Part shown: in pieces, positions 61,492-64,000 of the stretch
Layout of the letters: each line of letters begins with the position of its first letter
How positions within the stretch are numbered: position 1 is the stretch's first letter
Assembly: GCA_001839685.1 (NCBI GenBank)
Contig: MLAK01001215.1
Coordinates: forward strand, 6,676 to 70,675
Direction of reading: 5' to 3'
Length of the DNA stretch: 64,000 nt
Origin: Tritrichomonas foetus
Taxonomy: Eukaryota; Parabasalia; Tritrichomonadida; Tritrichomonadidae
The notes under the pieces: generated by a model
The model's database searches: none
What the model was told of the DNA's origin: nothing
Seen by the model: only the letters and a program-made list of their open reading frames with translations
Position numbers and translations under genes: made by a program

Positions 61492-61889
61492 TATGATCAG
61501 ATAAAACAATATTATTTTTATTTTTGTTGAATAAACAGCTAGAGTATAATTTAGCTTTGTTACTTTTTATTTTTATTTTATTCACAAGAATCTCATCTTT
61601 CGAGTTTTCCATCTGAGAATATTATGCATTAATGAATCACATGGAAATAGAGAGGCCATTTCATCTCACATTATTAATAATTATCCTAAATCATGAACAT
61701 GAAGTAATAAAGTGAAATAAGGAATATTGATTCTTGATGTTATATCCCTTGATGTTATATTCCTTGATGAGATATTCCTTGATGTTATATTTCTTGATGA
61801 AATGTTTCCTGATATGAAATTTCTTGATGTGATATTTATGGGGATATTTAGCCGGACAAGTAATAAATCAAAAAGTTTCATTATAATTA
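61492..61889. other. Intergenic with a degenerate 15-bp repeat
   Basis: 3' flank of ADA1 and 5' flank of the 109-aa gene. Apart from the repeat at 61726-61842 I see no gene. A minus-strand ORF through the repeat (61681-61917) encodes pentapeptides like NITSR and is probably an artefact. Confidence 0.55.
61726..61842. repeat. Degenerate 15-bp tandem repeat
   Basis: About seven imperfect copies of TTCTTGATGTTATAT (variants CCCTTGATG, TCCTTGATGAGATAT, TTCCTGATATGAAAT). The period stays at 15, so every frame through it stays in register. It lies immediately upstream of the 109-aa coiled-coil gene (start 61890), so it could affect that promoter. Confidence 0.8.
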
Positions 61890-62219
61890 ATGATCGAAAC
61901 AGATGATCATAATACAATTCCTGTTATAATTCCACAATGGTATCCAAACGAACCAACCGCTTGTCCGACTGGAGAATTATCAGAAAAATGTGATCGCTTA
62001 ATATCCGAATACAAAAGGCAACATCAAAAGAATCAAGAACTGAAAGCAATCATCGAAAGGCAGGAGAAAGAAAAACTACTTTTAACTCAACCTCAGTTTT
62101 TCGAAACAGAAATGAGCAAACTTGCTCTCACAATTAAAGTCTATCAGCAAACTCTTGAGGAGCTTGAGCAGTTGTCAACCAAAACGCTTGAACAGCTACA
62201 AAATTCAGTGAACAGTTAA
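61890..62219 (+). CDS. Small coiled-coil protein (109 aa)
   Basis: Family not recognised. The protein has a short N-terminal segment with a PQWYPNEPTACPTGELSE stretch. A long helix/coiled coil follows, covering the rest (CDRLISEYKRQHQKNQELKA, then ALTIKVYQQTLEELEQLSTK). The size and helical form are those of small subunits of nuclear or tethering complexes (Mediator, kinetochore), but nothing in the sequence decides. ATG and TAA are clear, and codon use is less A+T-rich than in the flanks. Confidence 0.65.
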   Translation: MIETDDHNTIPVIIPQWYPNEPTACPTGELSEKCDRLISEYKRQHQKNQELKAIIERQEKEKLLLTQPQFFETEMSKLALTIKVYQQTLEELEQLSTKTLEQLQNSVNS

Positions 62220-62903
62220 ACCTCTCTTCTTGATTTTCCTCACTGAGACGAATTCCAGATTGCCAAATCTGGCAAAAACGGTTTTAGAACCCTTATCCAA
62301 TAGAAAGTAATTTAGGATTCATATTTGTTTTGTATTTAAAACACGATTTTTTTTAAAAAAATTAACATTTATTTTTTAATTTTGATTTTGAACATAAATA
62401 AAAGAAAAAGAATTGAAAATATACTTTTATCATCATTTTTGTTGTATACCGCATTTCTCAAGTGTTTTTCAAAAATGTATGAAATGAATCATCATCAAAA
62501 TATCTTCAAACATTTTCGATTAAATTCTAATGAAAGCAGCAACAAAAAATCTTTTCAAAATATAATTTTTACACCTCTGCATAGCATCCAAAAGTTAATA
62601 CAGATATTCACATTCGCCTGGGTAATTATTTGGTTGAAATCTTTTTCATATTTGGTCGTAATGCAGAGGTATAATAATCATTCACGAGAGAATATAGCAT
62701 AGCATAGAAAATTTTAAATAATATAAAAATGAAAATTAGGTTTAATAAATTACATTTCAAACAACTCATATATTTCAAGTGCATATATGGAACTTGGCTT
62801 CTTTACAAGTTCTTAATTCGCTTTTTTTGGGATTAAATTGATTAATTTTTATTTTATAAAAAAGCAATCAATTTTGTACAAATAAACTTACGCAAACATG
62901 TTA
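62220..62903. other. Convergent intergenic spacer, ~680 bp
   Basis: It holds a 106-codon plus-strand ORF (62382-62702) that is very A+T-rich, with mixed hydrophobic composition and no family resemblance. I regard it as chance. No RNA gene seen. Confidence 0.5.
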
Positions 62904-63212
62904 CTAAGAGTGAGAAAGTAGTGTGACTTCTCTTTCCAAAGTCTTCACGCGAGTTCCAAGTTTTTCAGATTCGTTGATATAAAATGCTTTCAAATTTTCC
63001 AAGTAAACTTTAATCGAATCAAATGTAGTTCGAATAACCTGTGGTGAAACATTTTGTTCGTCATGATTTTCCGTATTTTGGTTTAGATTATTATCGTGCG
63101 ATTCTTTTTGATGTTTGGCAGGATTTTGGGCAAAGGAAACTTTTGGCTTTTTTGCTGGCCTTTTTTGTGGGACAACACTGGATCCTCTTTTACTTCGATT
63201 GATACTTTTCAT
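62904..63212 (-). CDS. Small basic protein with C-terminal coiled coil (102 aa)
   Basis: Family not recognised. The N-terminus is basic, with a likely nuclear-localisation stretch (KRPAKKPKVSF). The middle is Asn/Gln-rich and disordered. The C-terminal ~40 residues form a helix (IRTTFDSIKVYLENLKAFYI, then VKTLEREVTLL). This is the layout of a small chromosomal or kinetochore protein, but that is a guess. The stop is TAG, rare in this window. AAACGTCTCC (63226-63233) lies ~14 bp upstream of the ATG, with AAACGATT further up. Confidence 0.6.
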   Translation of the reverse strand: MKSINRSKRGSSVVPQKRPAKKPKVSFAQNPAKHQKESHDNNLNQNTENHDEQNVSPQVIRTTFDSIKVYLENLKAFYINESEKLGTRVKTLEREVTLLSHS

Positions 63213-63473
63213 TAATAATTTTATTAAACGTCTCCACTTAAGAAAAAGTTCATAAACGATTAACTTTCATTCAAATAAAGATTTTGAAGAATTCGCAATA
63301 AAAATGGCGCATATCTTTGCCAAACTCGCAATTTTCTCGGGAAATCACATTGCTTTATGATCATAAAACATGCCGGACTCATATAACAAATAAAAATTAT
63401 GAGAATTCAATAATATAAAAAATAAGATAAAAAAAGTAGTATAGCGAATATAATTAGTTTATATGACAAGTTT

Positions 63474-64000
63474 TTAAAGAACACCAGCACGACTTTGTTG
63501 GAACATATCAAAAGAATCTGAATCAGATGAATAACGTTTTGATGACATTGTGCTTGACGATGAAGAGGAAGAAGAAATAATATAATTTTGTGACCAAATC
63601 ATATTTTTCCGAGGTGCTTTATTTCTTTGGTTTACAGGTTCATCATCATACATTGCAGAAATCATTCCCTTTCGCCTGCAGCAAAGCAATGACGAAAATC
63701 CAATCAATGAAACAAGATAGAAATGTGCAAAAACAGCTAAGTATGCAAAAGTTCCACCTGTTTCTTTGCAAAAGATCTGTTTGCTACTACGAAGAGGGCA
63801 AGTGAATTTTGAAGTTCCTAAAGTTTCTTCATTATCAAAAATTTGTTTATAAGCCAAATTTGAAAATGAATTCACAAATTGATTTTTGGATGCTTCTCCA
63901 TTATAATTAGTGAATGAATTTGCAGCAGTTTGAACTAATGGTAAATCATAGTTCATTAAAAAGTAGAAAATATTAGCTGTATTTATAACTTGTGTTAAAT
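63474..64000 (-). CDS. C-terminal end of a type I membrane protein (partial)
   Basis: The frame is open from the window edge, so the 5' end lies outside; an internal ATG at 63956 is not the true start. Visible parts are an extracellular segment with two Cys (TSKFTCPLRSSKQIFCKE), one membrane span (FAYLAVFAHFYLVSLIGFSS), a stop-transfer CCRRK, then a ~60-residue cytosolic tail with a run of eight Ser and SxSD motifs. No NPF- or YxxPhi-type endocytic motif is clear. The family is unknown; such single-span, short-tailed proteins are common at the trichomonad surface. TAA stop. Confidence 0.6.
   Translation of the reverse strand, partial: LTQVINTANIFYFLMNYDLPLVQTAANSFTNYNGEASKNQFVNSFSNLAYKQIFDNEETLGTSKFTCPLRSSKQIFCKETGGTFAYLAVFAHFYLVSLIGFSSLLCCRRKGMISAMYDDEPVNQRNKAPRKNMIWSQNYIISSSSSSSSTMSSKRYSSDSDSFDMFQQSRAGVL

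Noticed and set aside
61681..61917. Minus-strand ORF with N-I-T-S-R pentapeptides
   Set aside because: It is produced by the 15-bp repeat; it has no upstream signal and overlaps the start of a better gene.
62382..62702. 106-codon plus-strand ORF
   Set aside because: Very A+T-rich, no recognisable family and no promoter-like element; probably chance.
1..64000. CRISPR arrays, prokaryotic operons, ribosome binding sites, Maverick/Tc1 elements, rRNA or tRNA genes
   Set aside because: None seen. The gene content is eukaryotic nuclear and no integrase, transposase or polymerase B motif appears.

Overview
The window looks like nuclear DNA of a parabasalid flagellate, most likely Tritrichomonas or a close relative of Trichomonas. 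The reasons are: strongly A+T-rich DNA; almost every gene is one uninterrupted reading frame; genes lie on both strands with short intergenic gaps; stop codons are mostly TAA; and the gene families are typical of that group (a multi-membrane-span PAS/nucleotidyl cyclase, a TKL kinase with a helical-repeat tail, DUF3447-type ankyrin proteins, saposin-like proteins, flagellar axoneme proteins). The species is an inference; no rRNA or tRNA gene is visible. A run of 719 N (52188-52906) marks an unresolved 13-bp tandem repeat.

Layout. 0.1-16 kb: an unknown coiled-coil protein, a talin-like FERM/rod protein (minus), a very large WD40 protein with unusual N-G repeats (plus), and the axoneme protein CFAP45 (minus). 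16-22 kb: a TAF12-like histone-fold protein, a 20-bp minisatellite, a TBC1D31-like protein that shares a short divergent promoter with an unknown helical protein, and the RNA ligase RtcB. 22-31 kb: an importin-4/Kap123-like karyopherin, a TKL kinase, and a protein with the layout of the meiotic axis protein SYCP2. 31-38 kb: a broken small gene, a broken ankyrin gene with T-rich inserts, a CAMK-like kinase, a double-saposin protein without a normal start, a small unknown protein, and an EF-hand gene with one in-frame TGA. 38-44.5 kb: a receptor-type cyclase gene with one in-frame TGA, CTF8, and a small unknown. 44.7-54 kb: CFAP54, the N gap, and a coiled-coil gene richer in G+C than its neighbours. 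54-57 kb: ribosomal protein eS17, a 55-residue basic protein, and SEC13. 57-59 kb: decayed genes. 59.7-64 kb: an eEF1A-lysine-methyltransferase-like enzyme, the SAGA subunit ADA1/TADA1, two small coiled-coil proteins, and the C-terminal end of a membrane protein running off the window.

The genes are not an operon. Several themes recur: flagellum and basal body (CFAP45, CFAP54, TBC1D31, possibly the WD40 protein); chromatin and chromosomes (TAF12 and ADA1, known histone-fold partners; CTF8; the SYCP2-like protein); actin and membrane attachment (talin-like); and signalling (two kinases, cyclase, EF-hand). The most notable observations are the SYCP2-like meiotic axis candidate, the talin-like protein outside the usual talin-bearing lineages, T-rich inserts at the same point of ankyrin repeats, a recurring AAACGT/AAACGGTCG element beside start codons, and several otherwise intact genes broken by one stop codon.
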